From assembly GCA_003535195.1 (NCBI GenBank), contig DOHN01000068.1, positions 2,481 through 12,299 on the forward strand: a DNA stretch of 9,819 nucleotides. Reading direction: 5' to 3'. Positions 1 to 5,295 of this stretch are shown here, in pieces. The notes below the pieces were generated by a model, which saw nothing but the letters and a program-made list of their open reading frames with translations, ran no database searches and had not been told where the DNA came from. Each line of letters begins with the position of its first letter. The stretch's first letter is position 1. A program made the position numbers and the translations under genes. The stretch is from Ruminiclostridium sp. Its GTDB lineage: Bacteria > Bacillota > Clostridia > DSM-8532.

Positions 1-1
1 A

Positions 2-124
2 GCCAGCAATTACGCATGGCTTCCGGCTTCGCAGATGAGAGCTACGTCAATTCTGGATATCAGCCTATCTTTAGATGGGATTTGAATTACCGGCGCCGGA
101 GGTTATGCTCATTTTGCAAATTAA
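2..124 (+). other. Possible 3' remnant of a plus-strand gene with an internal stop
   Basis: Read from base 2, the frame is open to a TGA at 83-85 and then continues in the same frame as ITGAGGYAHFAN to a TAA at 122-124. The first part reads ASNYAWLPASQMRATS and onwards, with a protein-like mix of residues, and the last part looks like a natural C-terminus. This would fit the tail of a gene entering from the left and interrupted by a stop, facing the minus-strand gene that ends at 125. I recognise no family. The stretch is very short and the reading could be chance. Confidence 0.2.
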
Positions 125-652
125 TTACTCATAACGCATTCCGTTTACATCAACAAAATTATATTCAACGGAGAAGTCATTTGACGGAGCTTCCAAATAA
201 ATAATTTTATTGTTTTGGGCATCCAGTTTTATGGTTTTTTCGGTTTTGTTATCAATCGTATATGTTATATCTGCATAATCTAAATTTGCTTTATTTGCCC
301 AAAACAAGCTATAAGATATCTTGTTAATGGTAACAATTGTAAAGACTAATTTATCCTTCGGCCCAGTAACATTTGTTTGAAATTCATAGTAGCCATTTCC
401 CGTGGGTGCAAAAACAGCTAATCCATGCTGATCGTTTTTAGCAGTATACCCACTGATAATATAGCCATCAATTGTAATCTCTTGGTCTATGGTGGTAACC
501 GTTCCTAAGCTGCTGATTTCTTTTAATCTAAGTTCTCTGCTCTCGGTTGTAGATCCATCGAATTTGCTTTGGCTAATAAAAAAACCAATCAAAAGACCTG
601 CAATTATTATCATTGCCAAAGGCGCAATATATTTCTTCAACTTCATATTCAT
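125..652 (-). CDS. Membrane-anchored hypothetical protein (175 aa)
   Basis: I do not recognise a family. The protein opens with a short positive stretch (MNMKLKKY) and one hydrophobic segment at about residues 9-28, followed by a polar, Thr/Asn/Asp-rich domain to the C-terminus. This fits a protein anchored in the membrane by an uncleaved N-terminal helix, with the rest outside the cell. No Cys lipobox is seen. The domain has alternating hydrophobic and polar residues (KLVFTIVTINKISYSLFWAN), suggesting beta sandwich folding; that is inference. The ATG at 652 is preferred because GGAG lies 10 bases upstream (663-666), with an extended -10 promoter further up; a second ATG two codons on is possible. 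The gene stands alone downstream of the tRNA-Ala terminator. It is likely real, given its length, its own promoter and its good start signal. Confidence 0.7.
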   Translation of the reverse strand: MNMKLKKYIAPLAMIIIAGLLIGFFISQSKFDGSTTESRELRLKEISSLGTVTTIDQEITIDGYIISGYTAKNDQHGLAVFAPTGNGYYEFQTNVTGPKDKLVFTIVTINKISYSLFWANKANLDYADITYTIDNKTEKTIKLDAQNNKIIYLEAPSNDFSVEYNFVDVNGMRYE

Positions 653-688
653 ATTGCTTATTCTCCAAATATAAATAATCTTGTCTAA

Positions 689-697
689 ATTATACCA
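689..697 (-). promoter_or_regulatory. Extended -10 promoter of the 125-652 gene
   Basis: On the minus strand the bases read TGGTATAAT, a perfect TATAAT with an extended -10 TG. No good -35 is present at 16-18 bases spacing, which extended -10 promoters tolerate. It lies about 37 bases upstream of the ATG at 652 and just after the tRNA terminator. Confidence 0.55.
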
Positions 698-706
698 TAA
701 AAAAGC

Positions 707-740
707 AAAAAGCCATGTATGAGTTCAAATCTTATACATG
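707..740 (-). terminator. Intrinsic terminator downstream of tRNA-Ala
   Basis: On the minus strand CATGTAT (734-740) pairs with ATACATG (714-720) across a 13-base loop that can partly pair further, followed by GC and then TTTTTGCTTTT (read leftward from 711). It begins 11 bases past the CCA end of the tRNA, so it probably ends the tRNA transcript. Confidence 0.55.
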
Positions 741-750
741 ACTTTACTTG

Positions 751-826
751 TGGTGGACCTGAACGGGTTCGAACCGTCGACCTCTGCGTTGCGAACGCAG
801 CGCTCTCCCAACTGAGCTACAGGCCC
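751..826 (-). tRNA. tRNA-Ala (anticodon CGC)
   Basis: The minus strand folds into a full 76-base tRNA. The acceptor stem GGGCCTG pairs with CAGGTCC and contains the G3:U70 wobble that marks alanine tRNAs, followed by discriminator A and an encoded CCA. The D arm carries the AGCTCAGTTGGGAGAGC pattern. The anticodon stem CTGCG/CGCAG holds loop TTCGCAA, so the anticodon is CGC, reading GCG codons. The T arm is standard (GGTTCGAACC). It sits 21 bases after the stop of the pseudouridine synthase gene on the same strand and may be cotranscribed with it; a terminator follows. Confidence 0.97.
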
Positions 827-847
827 AAATCACAGCACTATTATTTT

Positions 848-1750
848 TTAATGGCAAAAACCTTTTCTATTATAATACAGAATTCTTTTTATGTCATCAG
901 GTATGGGTGCAATAAGATCAATTTTTTCTTCGGTAAGGGGATGGTCAAAGGAAAGCCGGTGAGCATGCAGAGCCTGCCTGTCAATAATATGTGTCGGAAT
1001 GTCAGAATAGAGCCAGTCTCCCAATAGCGGATGTCCTGCTGCTTTTGCATGGACCCGAATCTGATGGGTTCTTCCGGTCTCCAGAACAAATTGAACAAGG
1101 CTGTAATCACCAAGGATTTCAATGGTACTGTAGTGGGTAACCGACGGATATCCTGCCGGATCGACGATACGCTCGAGGATGCTGCCTTCTTTACGGCTGA
1201 TAGGAAGCCTTATGGTGCCTGAGAGCGGTTCAAAGGAGCCAAAAACGATGCCCAGGTAAGATTTATATATACGATTTTCTTTCATTTGCCCAATAAGCAA
1301 ATCCTGAATATGGGCGTTCTTTGCAAAAAGAGTCAGTCCGGAGGTGCCGCTGTCCAGCCGGTTGACAGGCCTGATCTTTACGGCCAGACCCTGCTTCTGG
1401 TAATGCCACAGGACGGCTTGAGCCAATGTACCGGTCCGGTGACCCGCGGAAGGGTGAACGGGCATATGGGGCGGTTTATTGACTGCCAAGAGACTATTGT
1501 CTTCAAAAACAATGTCCAGAGGGCGGTCTTCCGGTTCAAGGAAGGTTTCTTCGCGAAAATCCAGATTCACGCTGACCACATCGCCAATTTGTACCTTGTC
1601 AACGGTTCTGGCGGGGCGGCCGTTCAACAGGATGCCGCCGTTCTTTTTAAGCTGTGTAATCAGATTATTGGAGATTTTTAAAGGGCCCCTGAGAATATGA
1701 TATACTTTCTTTCCACAGTACGCCTCATCTGCCTTAAAATCGATCTGCAA
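848..1750 (-). CDS. RluA-family RNA pseudouridine synthase
   Basis: The enzyme changes uridine to pseudouridine in RNA, most likely 23S rRNA, in the cytoplasm. At 300 aa it matches the RluA/RluD family. Residues 1-70 form an S4-like RNA-binding region (NNLITQLKKNGGILLNGRPA, then GDVV). The synthase core follows from about residue 80. The catalytic motif is RPVNRLDSGTSGLTLFAKN with catalytic Asp133; Asn-Arg-Leu-Asp replaces the more usual His-Arg-Leu-Asp, as in several Bacillus-type members. The late family motif ETGRTHQIRVHAKAAGHPLLGD is intact. The start is TTG at 1750, in frame, with AAGGAGG 11 bases upstream; no ATG lies near. The exact target uridine cannot be told. It is divergent from the DUF503 gene and upstream of tRNA-Ala. 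Confidence 0.93.
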   Translation of the reverse strand: MQIDFKADEAYCGKKVYHILRGPLKISNNLITQLKKNGGILLNGRPARTVDKVQIGDVVSVNLDFREETFLEPEDRPLDIVFEDNSLLAVNKPPHMPVHPSAGHRTGTLAQAVLWHYQKQGLAVKIRPVNRLDSGTSGLTLFAKNAHIQDLLIGQMKENRIYKSYLGIVFGSFEPLSGTIRLPISRKEGSILERIVDPAGYPSVTHYSTIEILGDYSLVQFVLETGRTHQIRVHAKAAGHPLLGDWLYSDIPTHIIDRQALHAHRLSFDHPLTEEKIDLIAPIPDDIKRILYYNRKGFCH

Positions 1751-1803
1751 CCTTCTTTTAGCCTCCTTGTGTAAAAGTTTCCGGAAATTCTTTTAAAGCT
1801 GTA

Positions 1804-1832
1804 TTCCAAAGCCGGTTTTGAACCACTATAAT
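1804..1832 (+). promoter_or_regulatory. Likely promoter of the DUF503 gene
   Basis: A perfect -10 TATAAT at 1827-1832 lies 17 bases after a weak -35 TTCCAA (1804-1809). Transcription would start near 1840, about 45 bases before the ATG at 1883. Confidence 0.45.
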
Positions 1833-1882
1833 ATATACTACATACTATAGCAGAAAAATCATACTCGCAAGGGAGGCTCACA

Positions 1883-2170
1883 ATGTTTGTTGGTGTACTG
1901 AATATAGAGGTCTTTATCAGTGAACCCCAGTCCTTGAAGGAAAAAAGGCGCATTATTAAAAGCCTTATTGAAAGATTAAAAAATAAGTTCAATATTGCCG
2001 TAGCCGAAACGGGCAAGCTGGATTCATGGAATTATTGCGAGCTGGGCCTGGTATGCGTTTCAAACGAGGCAGGGCATGCAGACAGCATGATGAATGCGGC
2101 TGTTAATTTTATCGAAACTCAGGGCTCTGTTGAACTAACCAATGTCAAAACAGAAATTATCCCTTATTAA
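1883..2170 (+). CDS. DUF503 family protein (YlxP-like)
   Basis: The 95-residue protein matches the DUF503 family, of which Bacillus YlxP is a member. Family marks are the opening MFVGVLNIEVFI, the SLKEKRRIIKSLIERLKNKFNIAVAE block (about residues 17-42) and the ELGLVCVSNEAGHAD block (about 53-67). The predicted fold is a small alpha/beta unit with two strands around a basic helix. Its job is not firmly settled; in many Firmicutes the gene lies between infB and rbfA, which points to ribosome maturation, but here it stands alone next to an rRNA-type pseudouridine synthase. GGGAGG at 1871-1876 precedes the ATG at a normal distance. Confidence 0.9.
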   Translation: MFVGVLNIEVFISEPQSLKEKRRIIKSLIERLKNKFNIAVAETGKLDSWNYCELGLVCVSNEAGHADSMMNAAVNFIETQGSVELTNVKTEIIPY

Positions 2171-2275
2171 ACAGCAATTAAATTCACCAATAGGCACATG
2201 CTTTTAGAAAGCCGGTCACTTTTTCCGAATTCATGCATATGGTTATACCAGGAAAAAATTTAGGAAGTCTGTTCG

Positions 2276-2605
2276 ATGGATTTCATTTTCCAAAACTGGT
2301 TTGGTCTTCTTATCCTGATTGGTGTTATTGCGTATATCGCATATTTGGCCATCACGAAACAATGGGCAAAAGTACGTGAGTTTGCCTATCAAATGATGCT
2401 GCTGGCCGAACGCACATTTTCGGATAGTGATGGCGGGCTGAAATTTGATTTTGTTGCCGGAATAGTTTACAGATTTTTGCCGCCATGGCTCAAACTCTTT
2501 GTAAAAGAGGAGCATGTTAAAAGGTTTGTACAGAGATGGTATATCACTGCAAAAGATTATTTGGATGACGGCATCATAAACGACTCCATTATGCGGCTGA
2601 AATGA
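2276..2605 (+). CDS. Small holin-like membrane protein (109 aa)
   Basis: One strongly hydrophobic helix lies at about residues 8-26 (WFGLLILIGVIAYIAYLAI), followed by an amphipathic, charged cytoplasm-like region ending near DYLDDG. The order (N-terminal helix, then AYQMMLLAERTFSDSDGG, FVAGIVYRFLPPWLKLFV and a late DD motif) resembles the LL-H-type phage holin superfamily found in clostridial prophages. That family assignment is from memory of its pattern, not a search. Phage holins of this type make membrane holes for the lysin, but no lysin, tail or integrase gene is near, so it may be a domesticated or leftover gene. The ATG at 2276 has AGGAAG 8 bases upstream. An intrinsic terminator follows at 2644. 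Confidence 0.7.
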   Translation: MDFIFQNWFGLLILIGVIAYIAYLAITKQWAKVREFAYQMMLLAERTFSDSDGGLKFDFVAGIVYRFLPPWLKLFVKEEHVKRFVQRWYITAKDYLDDGIINDSIMRLK

Positions 2606-2643
2606 GATTTATAAAATTTGCTGGTTTGCTGGAAAGAATAACG

Positions 2644-2674
2644 AAAGGCAGGATCCTAGTTGATCCTGCCTTTT
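2644..2674 (+). terminator. Intrinsic terminator after the holin-like gene
   Basis: GGCAGGATC (2647-2655) pairs perfectly with GATCCTGCC (2662-2670) over a 6-base loop, extended by AAA/TTT and ending in TTTT. It ends the plus-strand transcript and lies 24 bases beyond the stop of the facing ABC permease. On the minus strand the T tail is only TTT, so it may work weakly in both directions. Confidence 0.85.
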
Positions 2675-2697
2675 ATAGTGCAATCTGCCAGACATGC

Positions 2698-3555
2698 TCA
2701 GTGGCTGCGCTTCTTTGAAAGCTTTAAAACCGACAGGCCAAAGAATAAAACACTCGTGAGGATCAAAAAGCCGATGCTCAGCATGGGCGTTGCTTCCATG
2801 TCCCCAAATTTGTAAACGACCCCCATAAACTCTTTAAATGATTGGAGCTCCTCAGCAGGGGCGCCGGCAAAGGCTTTGGCAATAGGGTCGGCCATCATGA
2901 CCTGCCTGAACAACGCTGCGGAATGGGAAAAAGGAAAGAGCTTCATCACCCACTGTACGGCGGCGGGCAACTCGCCGATCGGCAGATAAATGCCGGTTAA
3001 AAAACCGATCAGAGTTCCGATAATGGTGCTGGCGGTAGCAAATGCGTTTGGACTGCTGAAAAAGGATACCAGGAAATAGACAATAGAAGTGTTAGTGAAA
3101 GTGGAAAGCAATACCAGGGCGGCGACCTTGCACAGGGTTGAAAACGTCATCAGCTCTCCGCCGTTAAGAAGCACATAGAATTCTGCCAGAACGAGGGTAA
3201 TAAAACTCATAATTACGCCGATGATAAATGAGCTGAACACATATCCCCCTGCGATGCTGCTGCGCTTAAGCGGTGAGGAAGCGATGTCTTTATCGATCTT
3301 CCTGACTTTGTCGTCCACCATGATGCCGAAAGCGCCCATAGTCGTGGTAATGGAGGTTACGGCCAGAAGCCCCGCCATGATCCAGCTGTCCATTAAATAC
3401 CGGACTCCGCTCATGCCTTGAAAGTTGTCTACCCAGACATCACCCAGAAACAGTGCGTATAATCCTATAATGATGAAAACGGAAAGAAGAGAGAAAAACA
3501 CCGCTGTCCGGTCCTTAAAAAAGACTAAAAGATTTCTTTTGGCAAACCCGATCAT
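2698..3555 (-). CDS. ABC-2 type transporter permease
   Basis: This is the membrane half of an ABC exporter. The 285-residue protein has six hydrophobic segments at about 18-37, 58-79, 102-124, 140-165, 171-192 and 258-278, the usual ABC-2 layout, with a long loop between the last two. The block GIYLPIGELPAAVQWVMKLFPFSHSAALFRQVMM (about 188-221) is the conserved ABC-2 region. The start ATG overlaps the stop of the ATPase gene by four bases (ATGA at 3552-3555), so the two are translationally coupled and work as one transporter. The substrate is unknown; DrrB-like exporters move drugs, lipids or peptides. It ends close to the terminator at 2644-2674. Confidence 0.9.
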   Translation of the reverse strand: MIGFAKRNLLVFFKDRTAVFFSLLSVFIIIGLYALFLGDVWVDNFQGMSGVRYLMDSWIMAGLLAVTSITTTMGAFGIMVDDKVRKIDKDIASSPLKRSSIAGGYVFSSFIIGVIMSFITLVLAEFYVLLNGGELMTFSTLCKVAALVLLSTFTNTSIVYFLVSFFSSPNAFATASTIIGTLIGFLTGIYLPIGELPAAVQWVMKLFPFSHSAALFRQVMMADPIAKAFAGAPAEELQSFKEFMGVVYKFGDMEATPMLSIGFLILTSVLFFGLSVLKLSKKRSH

Positions 3556-4469
3556 TCCCGTATCTCCTTTCCCGTAATAGCGATAAAGGCATCGTCCATG
3601 TTGCCGGTGGTGACCTCAAAGCCTGTAATATGCTCGGCTACCTGCTGGACAATAGGTAAAGCCATCATGGTCGAGGGAATAGGAACGAAAATCTGAGCGG
3701 CTGTCTTTTTTTCGTACTTCAGATTCAGGGCGTCCAGCAGCGGACAGACCTCTTGCAGATCGGCGCCGAAAAGGACAAGCCGATCGGTGGTATACTTTTC
3801 CTTCAGCTCCGCAGGCGTACCTTTCGCAGCTATCCTGCCATCATCGATTACGATGATGTAGTCGGCGACTGCAGCCTCCTCCATATAATGCGTGGTTAAA
3901 AAAACCGTCATTCCGGTGTTTTTTTGCAGGGAAATAATAGTTTTCCAAACGCTTCTTCGCGTTTGCGGGTCCAACCCCGTGGTCGGCTCATCCAGAAATA
4001 ATATTTTCGGCGTATTGACAAGGGCCCGTGCAATGTCGCATCGTCTTCGCTGACCCCCGGATAATTTGCCGTACGGACGCTTTAAAAGATCGGTGATGCC
4101 CGTTGTCTCGGCTGCGCTTTTTATCCTGTTATCGAGTCTTCGTCCCTTCAGACCGTAAAATCCGCCGCGGACTTTAAGATTCTCGTGAACGGTTAGGAGA
4201 TGGTCCAACAGCCCGTCCTGAAACACCGTTCCGATAACAGCGCGTATGGCATTGTCATCCCTGCCCAGCACGTGCCCGTCAACCGTAATGTGACCTGAGT
4301 CCGGCTTAATAAAGGTAGAGATAATGTCTATGGTCGTAGACTTACCCGCGCCGTTTGGCCCTAAGAAGGCATAGATTTTTCCCTCTTCAACATAAAAATC
4401 CAGTCCCTTTACTGCGTGGACGTTTCCATACGATTTATGCAAAGCGGATACCTCTATGATGTTTCCCAC
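3552..4469 (-). CDS. ABC transporter ATP-binding protein (DrrA-like)
   Basis: This is the ATPase of an exporter with the next gene. All motifs are intact, counted from the start chosen here: Walker A GPNGAGKST (37-45), Q-loop Gln84, signature LSGGQ (136-140), Walker B ILFLDE (156-161) and the H-loop His194 in TTHYMEEA. The extra C-terminal domain after about residue 220 (ending near NMDDAFIAITG) is typical of DrrA/CcmA-like drug or lipid exporters, giving 305 residues in total. The reading frame also opens with a GTG at 4475, but that codon touches the AAGGAGGA ribosome site; the GTG at 4469 sits 6 bases after it and is preferred. Transcription comes from the promoter at 4508-4536. Confidence 0.93.
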   Translation of the reverse strand: MGNIIEVSALHKSYGNVHAVKGLDFYVEEGKIYAFLGPNGAGKSTTIDIISTFIKPDSGHITVDGHVLGRDDNAIRAVIGTVFQDGLLDHLLTVHENLKVRGGFYGLKGRRLDNRIKSAAETTGITDLLKRPYGKLSGGQRRRCDIARALVNTPKILFLDEPTTGLDPQTRRSVWKTIISLQKNTGMTVFLTTHYMEEAAVADYIIVIDDGRIAAKGTPAELKEKYTTDRLVLFGADLQEVCPLLDALNLKYEKKTAAQIFVPIPSTMMALPIVQQVAEHITGFEVTTGNMDDAFIAITGKEIRE

Positions 4470-4507
4470 GAACACTCCTCCTTATAAGGCGCAATAGCTA
4501 TATTGGG

Positions 4508-4536
4508 ATTATATCATTGGATTTTTATCATAACAA
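4508..4536 (-). promoter_or_regulatory. Promoter of the ABC exporter operon
   Basis: On the minus strand TTGTTA (4531-4536) and a perfect TATAAT (4508-4513) are separated by exactly 17 bases. The start of transcription would lie near 4501, about 30 bases before the GTG at 4469. No operator repeat is evident. Confidence 0.75.
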
Positions 4537-4604
4537 CGGTGTTTGTTTTAAATCCGCGTTAAATTGGGATTCATCATTTTGTCCCAGCAATAGCAAAGCT
4601 TTAG

Positions 4605-4736
4605 GTATGGAAAAAGCCTTACCTTCCGAAAAACAAGCTCGAAAAGAGAGGCCCCGTTCAATTCGAAAAATATATGAAAGCATTCAGGATTTTGATTTTG
4701 GTAGCCATTCTGTTTGGGTTTATATTTGTGGGCTGA
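4605..4736 (+). pseudogene. Possible 3' fragment of a small membrane protein gene
   Basis: The stretch 4470-4846 has no convincing complete gene. In one frame, however, 4605-4736 reads as a charged segment (KNKLEKRGPVQFEKY) followed by a hydrophobic helix, MKAFRILILVAILFGFIFVG, and a stop. That order, basic-amphipathic then one membrane helix ending at the terminus, looks natural for the tail of a small membrane protein. The frame is closed by a TAG at 4602-4604 and has no start codon with a ribosome site; the only ATG (4674) would give 20 residues. I take it as a possible gene remnant. A different frame over the same bases is open as well, so chance cannot be excluded. Confidence 0.25.
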
Positions 4737-4846
4737 AAGTTATTTAGCTTAACCGTGAAAGAATGTCTATTTTAGAATTATGCGGAGAGAGTGAAGGAGC
4801 TTATCCAAAGGATAGCTATTCATTAGGGTATTGGGTTGAGGCGGCA

Positions 4847-4875
4847 TTGAAAATCAAGCTGGAATGTGATATAAT
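4847..4875 (+). promoter_or_regulatory. Strong promoter of the fluoride-riboswitch operon
   Basis: TTGAAA (4847-4852) and a perfect TATAAT (4870-4875) are 17 bases apart. The predicted start of transcription, near 4882, coincides with the first base of the riboswitch aptamer, as is usual for riboswitch leaders. Confidence 0.85.
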
Positions 4876-4881
4876 ATTTTT

Positions 4882-4938
4882 GGGAAAGAAGTACTCCCTC
4901 GGCTATGCCGAAACCGCTTACAAGCTGATGACTTCTGC
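4882..4938 (+). promoter_or_regulatory. Fluoride (crcB-type) riboswitch, copy A
   Basis: The aptamer follows the crcB motif. P1 is GGG (4882-4884) with CCC (4896-4898), and its loop AAAGAAGTAC supplies AGAAGT, which pairs in a pseudoknot with ACTTCT (4931-4936). P2 is CGGC-TAT-GCCG (4900-4910). The joining AAACCGC and the conserved CTGATGACTTCTGC close the motif. In this class fluoride, held through magnesium ions, stabilises the pseudoknot. Here the bases ACTTCT also form the left arm of the terminator at 4922-4963, so fluoride should block termination and switch expression on. The gene directly downstream appears broken. Confidence 0.88.
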
Positions 4939-4963
4939 CATGGGCAGAAGCATCAGCTTTTTT
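4922..4963 (+). terminator. Riboswitch A terminator (expression platform)
   Basis: AAGCTGATG-A-CTTCTGCC (4922-4939) pairs with GGCAGAAGCATCAGCTT (4943-4959) with one bulged A, giving 17 base pairs and a tight loop. A run of six T (4958-4963) follows. The left arm contains the aptamer's pseudoknot strand, so aptamer and terminator exclude one another. Confidence 0.88.
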
Positions 4964-4983
4964 GTTTTGAAAGGGGTATGTGT

Positions 4984-5070
4984 ATGAATACCTGGCATGA
5001 AATTGACCCGGCGAGGGTGACCGCAAGGCCCGCAAAGAGCCGCTTCGCGCTATCCTCAATGGGTTGGTAA
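4984..5070 (+). pseudogene. Truncated soluble inorganic pyrophosphatase gene (5' remnant)
   Basis: The ATG at 4984 follows AAAGGGG (4970-4976) at a perfect distance and codes MNTWHEIDPARVT, which matches my memory of the N-terminus of family I soluble inorganic pyrophosphatases (about 170-200 aa). After codon 13 (5022) the likeness stops and the frame closes at TAA 5068-5070, giving only 28 residues. None of the catalytic Asp/Glu motifs is left. Pyrophosphatase is a classic fluoride-inhibited enzyme and a known partner gene of fluoride riboswitches, so it fits behind copy A. The picture is of an internal deletion joining the gene's start to other sequence. A short functional peptide is possible but less likely. 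Confidence 0.45.
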
Positions 5071-5182
5071 GGATGCAGCACAGATTATTTCCCGCATCAA
5101 TGGCTTTACTTATGTACAGACGCAATTCGATTATGCTACTGTCGCCGTTGCCGTGGCTGTCGCGCAGGTAATCGTTAAATAA
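5021..5182 (+). pseudogene. Unidentified 3' coding fragment before riboswitch B
   Basis: In the frame one base on from the pyrophosphatase remnant, 5021-5182 is open from after a TGA (5018-5020) to a TAA (5180-5182). It reads PQGPQRAASRYPQWVGKDAAQ and continues to a tail ending YATVAVAVAVAQVIVK. It has no start codon with a ribosome site. The composition looks like the true C-terminus of a soluble protein, and its end lies 10 bases before riboswitch B, where a gene end is expected. I do not recognise the family. It probably is the far side of the deletion or shift that destroyed the gene behind riboswitch A. Confidence 0.35.
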
Positions 5183-5191
5183 GCAAAAAGT

Positions 5192-5251
5192 GGGAAAGAA
5201 GTTCTCCCATGGTGTAACTCACCAAACCGCCTTTTGGACGATGACTTCTAC
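5192..5251 (+). promoter_or_regulatory. Fluoride (crcB-type) riboswitch, copy B
   Basis: P1 is GGG (5192-5194) with CCC (5206-5208), and loop AAAGAAGTTC supplies AGAAGT for the pseudoknot with ACTTCT (5244-5249). P2 is GGTG-TAACT-CACC (5211-5223). AAACCGCC and GATGACTTCTAC follow, the latter being the canonical ending. The P3 hairpin (CC-TTTT-GG with an extra A) departs from the other copies. Unlike A and C, no strong hairpin with a T run comes after it; only a 5-pair CTTCT/AGAAG stem with a broken U-rich tail (CAAAATTGTTGTTTG) is seen, before AAGGAAGG and the ATG of the MFS gene. Control may be at translation, or by a weak terminator. Confidence 0.8.
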
Positions 5252-5295
5252 AATAAACAGAGAAGCAAAATTGTTGTTTGAAGGAAGGTCTATAT

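Noticed and set aside
719..1027. Plus-strand reading frame of 102 codons including GPERVRTVDLCVANAALSQL
   Set aside because: It is the antisense of tRNA-Ala and of the end of the pseudouridine synthase gene. This peptide string is a familiar false protein made by translating tRNA genes backwards.
4470..4475. First GTG of the ABC ATPase gene at 4475
   Set aside because: It directly touches the ribosome site, with no spacing. The GTG at 4469 has a 6-base gap.
4560..4590. TGGGA/TCCCA hairpin in the intergenic region
   Set aside because: Only five pairs over a long AT-rich loop and no T tract; likely chance.
4517..4747. Plus-strand frame of 76 codons upstream of the fluoride promoter
   Set aside because: Its start overlaps the minus-strand ABC promoter, it has no ribosome site, and its composition is not protein-like. 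A different frame at 4605-4736 looks more natural.
4763..4987. Plus-strand frame of 74 codons over the fluoride promoter and riboswitch A
   Set aside because: It crosses the -35/-10 boxes, the aptamer and the terminator, all of which have much stronger support, and it has no ribosome site.
5278..5295. TTG start for the MFS gene six codons upstream
   Set aside because: The ribosome site AAGGAAGG (5281-5288) lies after this TTG and fits the ATG at 5296.
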